The translations under genes and the position numbers were made by a program. 64,000 nucleotides of DNA from Bifidobacterium parmae. GTDB lineage: Bacteria > Actinomycetota > Actinomycetes > Actinomycetales > Bifidobacteriaceae. Location: the NCBI RefSeq assembly GCF_002860365.1, contig NZ_NMWT01000010.1, positions 1-64,000 of the forward strand, written 5' to 3'. Shown here in pieces: positions 62,328 through 64,000 of this stretch. Positions within the stretch are counted from its first letter, which is position 1; the number at the start of each line of letters is the position of its first letter. Below the pieces are notes generated by a model. That model made no database searches. It was not told the origin of the DNA and saw only the letters and a program-made list of their open reading frames with translations.

Positions 62328-62364
62328 GAATAACGCCGCTGAGTGATATTCAGCGGCGTTATTC
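62328..62364. terminator. Bidirectional terminator between aldehyde dehydrogenase and purD
   Basis: A perfect 15-bp stem GAATAACGCCGCTGA with a 7-base loop between convergent genes. Confidence 0.9.
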
Positions 62365-62377
62365 AGCGGAGCATTCC

Positions 62378-63646
62378 TCACTTCAGGGCTTTGAAGCCGA
62401 TGTCGTGACGGTAGAACATGCCGTCGGTCGGCAGCGCGTCGATGACCGCGTACACCTTGTCCTGCGCGTCCTTGATGGTGGGGGCGGAGGTCTCGACGAA
62501 CAGCACACGGCCGGAGGAGGCGACGAGCTCGCCATCCTCGTTCTTGGAGACGCCCGCGTAGTAGACGTGGGAATCCTCGTCGACGGGGATGGTGGGGATC
62601 TTCGCGCCCTTGACGACGTTGGTCGGGTAGCCGTCGGAGGCAAGGACGACACCGAGTGTGACGCGGTCGTCATCCCACGTGAACTCCGGGGTCTCGCCGT
62701 CGAGAATCGCGCTGATGCCGGCGGCCAGGTCGGAGGTGAGCTTCGGGAGGACGACTTCGGTCTCCGGGTCGCCGAAGCGGGCGTTGAACTCGATGACCTT
62801 CGGGCCGTCCGCGGTGGCGATGAGACCCGCGTAGAGGATACCGGTGAACGGCGTACCCTCGTCGGCCATGGCCTTGACGGTGGGGCGCACGATCGTCTCG
62901 ATCGCCTCGTCCACCACGGACTGCGGGATCTGCGGGACCGGGCTGTATGCGCCCATGCCGCCCGTGTTCGGGCCCTTGTCGCCGTCGTAGGCGCGCTTGT
63001 GGTCCTGGGAGATCGGCATCGGCCAGAACTCGGTGCCGTTGACGAAGCTCATCAGGGAGAACTCCTGGCCCTCGAGGAAGTCCTCGATGACGACCTTCGC
63101 ACCTGCGTTGCCGAAACGATGGTCGATGAAGATATCGTCGAGCGCGGCGACGGCGGTCTCGACGTCCATGGCGACGGTGACGCCCTTACCGGCGGCCAGA
63201 CCGTCGGCCTTGACGACGATCGGAGCGCCGTGCTCACGCACGTAGGCGACGGCCGGATCGAGCGCGTCGAAGGTCGCGTACTTGGCGGTCGGAATGCCGT
63301 GTCGCTCCATGAGCTGCTTGGCGAAATCCTTGGAGCCTTCGATCTGGGCGGCGGCCTTGTCCGGGCCGAACGCCTTGAGACCGGCGGCGGCGAAGTCGTC
63401 CACCAGGCCGTCGATAAGTGGCACTTCGGGGCCGACGAACGCCCAGTCGTAGCCGTTGTCCTTCATGAAGTCGATGAGCGCCGCGTGATTCGACTCGGCG
63501 ATGTGCGTGGTGCGGATGCCGTCGAGCTCCATGCCGGGGTTGCCGGGGGCGACGGTCACCTCCTCGACGCTGCCGCCGCGCTGAAGCGCGTGCGCGATGG
63601 CGTGTTCGCGCGCGCCGGAACCGATGACCAGAACCTTCTGACCCAT
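62378..63646 (-). CDS. purD: Phosphoribosylamine-glycine ligase (GAR synthetase)
   Basis: A 422-residue ATP-grasp enzyme for the second step of purine synthesis. The N-terminal VLVIGSGAREHAIAHAL is followed by the glycine-pattern VAPGNPGMEL, KADGLAAGKGV, and IEFNARFGDPETEVVLP. ATG 63646 is chosen over an upstream TTG because AAAGGA sits eight bases away. It is a monofunctional enzyme, not the trifunctional fusion of eukaryotes. purM lies 59 bases upstream on the same strand, so a purM-purD operon is likely; a short hairpin sits between them. Confidence 0.96.
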   Translation of the reverse strand: MGQKVLVIGSGAREHAIAHALQRGGSVEEVTVAPGNPGMELDGIRTTHIAESNHAALIDFMKDNGYDWAFVGPEVPLIDGLVDDFAAAGLKAFGPDKAAAQIEGSKDFAKQLMERHGIPTAKYATFDALDPAVAYVREHGAPIVVKADGLAAGKGVTVAMDVETAVAALDDIFIDHRFGNAGAKVVIEDFLEGQEFSLMSFVNGTEFWPMPISQDHKRAYDGDKGPNTGGMGAYSPVPQIPQSVVDEAIETIVRPTVKAMADEGTPFTGILYAGLIATADGPKVIEFNARFGDPETEVVLPKLTSDLAAGISAILDGETPEFTWDDDRVTLGVVLASDGYPTNVVKGAKIPTIPVDEDSHVYYAGVSKNEDGELVASSGRVLFVETSAPTIKDAQDKVYAVIDALPTDGMFYRHDIGFKALK

Positions 63647-63672
63647 TTGCAAAGTCCTTTCACATGGTTGCG

Positions 63673-63697
63673 GCTCCCCTGGCGAGGGGAGCCGTGG
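63673..63697. repeat. Short palindromic hairpin between purM and purD
   Basis: GGCTCCCCT GGCG AGGGGAGCC: only the first hairpin of the dispersed element family, resembling the one at about 8200-8223. It may modulate purM-purD transcript processing. Confidence 0.65.
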
Positions 63698-63705
63698 AAC
63701 GGGTT

Positions 63706-64000
63706 TTACTTGAGCGTGATCTGCGTGCCGTCGGCATCCTGGACGATGGAGCCGAGACGGTAGCCCTGCTCGCCGTTGGCCTCGAGCAGCGCGATGGTCT
63801 CGTCGGCGCGGTCGGCGGGGACGGCGAGCACCATGCCGATGCCCATGTTGAAGATGTTGTACATCTCCATGTGGTCGATCTCGCCGGCCTTCTCCAGCAC
63901 GTCGAAGATCGGCAGCACGGGCCAGGAGCCGAGGTTGATCTCGGCGGCAAGCCCGTCGGGGATCATGCGCGGCACGTTCTCGATGAAGCCACCACCGGTG
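63706..64000 (-). CDS. purM: Phosphoribosylformylglycinamidine cyclo-ligase, C-terminal part (truncated by the window edge)
   Basis: The minus-strand frame is open to the window edge and encodes the last 97 residues. They include [16 protein letters not shown], the conserved PurM motif, then [19 protein letters not shown] and [11 protein letters not shown]. The enzyme closes the imidazole ring to give AIR. The N-terminal part lies outside the window. purD follows on the same strand. Confidence 0.95.
   Translation of the reverse strand, partial: TGGGFIENVPRMIPDGLAAEINLGSWPVLPIFDVLEKAGEIDHMEMYNIFNMGIGMVLAVPADRADETIALLEANGEQGYRLGSIVQDADGTQITLK

Overview
This window is a chromosomal segment of a high-GC actinobacterium, almost certainly a Bifidobacterium. 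The support is the gene content and style: a LacI-controlled sucrose hydrolase/symporter set, a pupylation cluster without 20S proteasome genes, an LTA-synthase-family enzyme, a sortase-type surface glycosidase, and very GC-rich coding with short promoters. I cannot fix the species from sequence alone. The window is mostly housekeeping, with accessory patches around 6.6-28.6 kb and 46.9-49.9 kb.

Layout. 0-6.6 kb: C-terminal end of a Pro/Thr-rich protein, dxr, ispG, a membrane-anchored alpha/beta hydrolase, recO, uppS. 6.7-12.8 kb (minus): a collinear block of ABC permease, XhoI/PaeR7I-like methylase and endonuclease, THI5-like binding protein and nucleoside hydrolase; the lower-GC restriction-modification pair sits between the transporter genes. 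13.1-22.2 kb: a 1365-residue cell-wall-anchored GH30-type glycosidase behind a LacI-type operator, then cscA, cscB and cscR with several matching operators. 22.3-30.5 kb: YvlD-like membrane protein, ilvD, a Fic protein behind a 29-bp perfect inverted repeat, glycerate kinase, two tandem 42-residue unknown proteins, rpoZ and metK. 30.7-42.5 kb: ATPase-degenerate priA, HAD hydrolase, fmt, serB, dedA, then arc (frameshifted in the Walker A motif), dop, a degenerate IMPase-like gene, pup and pafA. 42.6-49.9 kb: hup, a flippase-like membrane protein, purB, a YkoE-type ECF component, a Nif11-like small protein, DUF4186-GNAT and tRNA-Arg(TCT). 50-64 kb: dxs, an MDR reductase, purE-purK-Fur-family regulator, a proline-rich coiled-coil membrane protein, a metal-binding lipoprotein, an LTA-synthase-like enzyme, an aldehyde dehydrogenase, purD and the end of purM.

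Functional themes. Isoprenoid precursor synthesis (dxs, dxr, ispG) and its undecaprenyl end product (uppS) are all present, as are five purine genes (purB, E, K, D, M). Pupylation (Pup, PafA, Dop, Arc) is complete except for a proteasome core. Two transport systems of thiamine-related families (THI5-like ABC proteins, YkoE) each lack a local ATPase gene.

The most unusual non-genic content is a family of two-hairpin palindromic elements (one GGGAG-type hairpin plus a GTCGGC..GCCGAC hairpin and a GAGGGTGGT tail). They occur singly or as inverted pairs in several intergenic gaps. At one place they lie in frame inside a nucleoside hydrolase gene and add about 77 residues to it. Several genes also appear to be transcribed without a leader, with a -10 hexamer 7-8 bases before the ATG.
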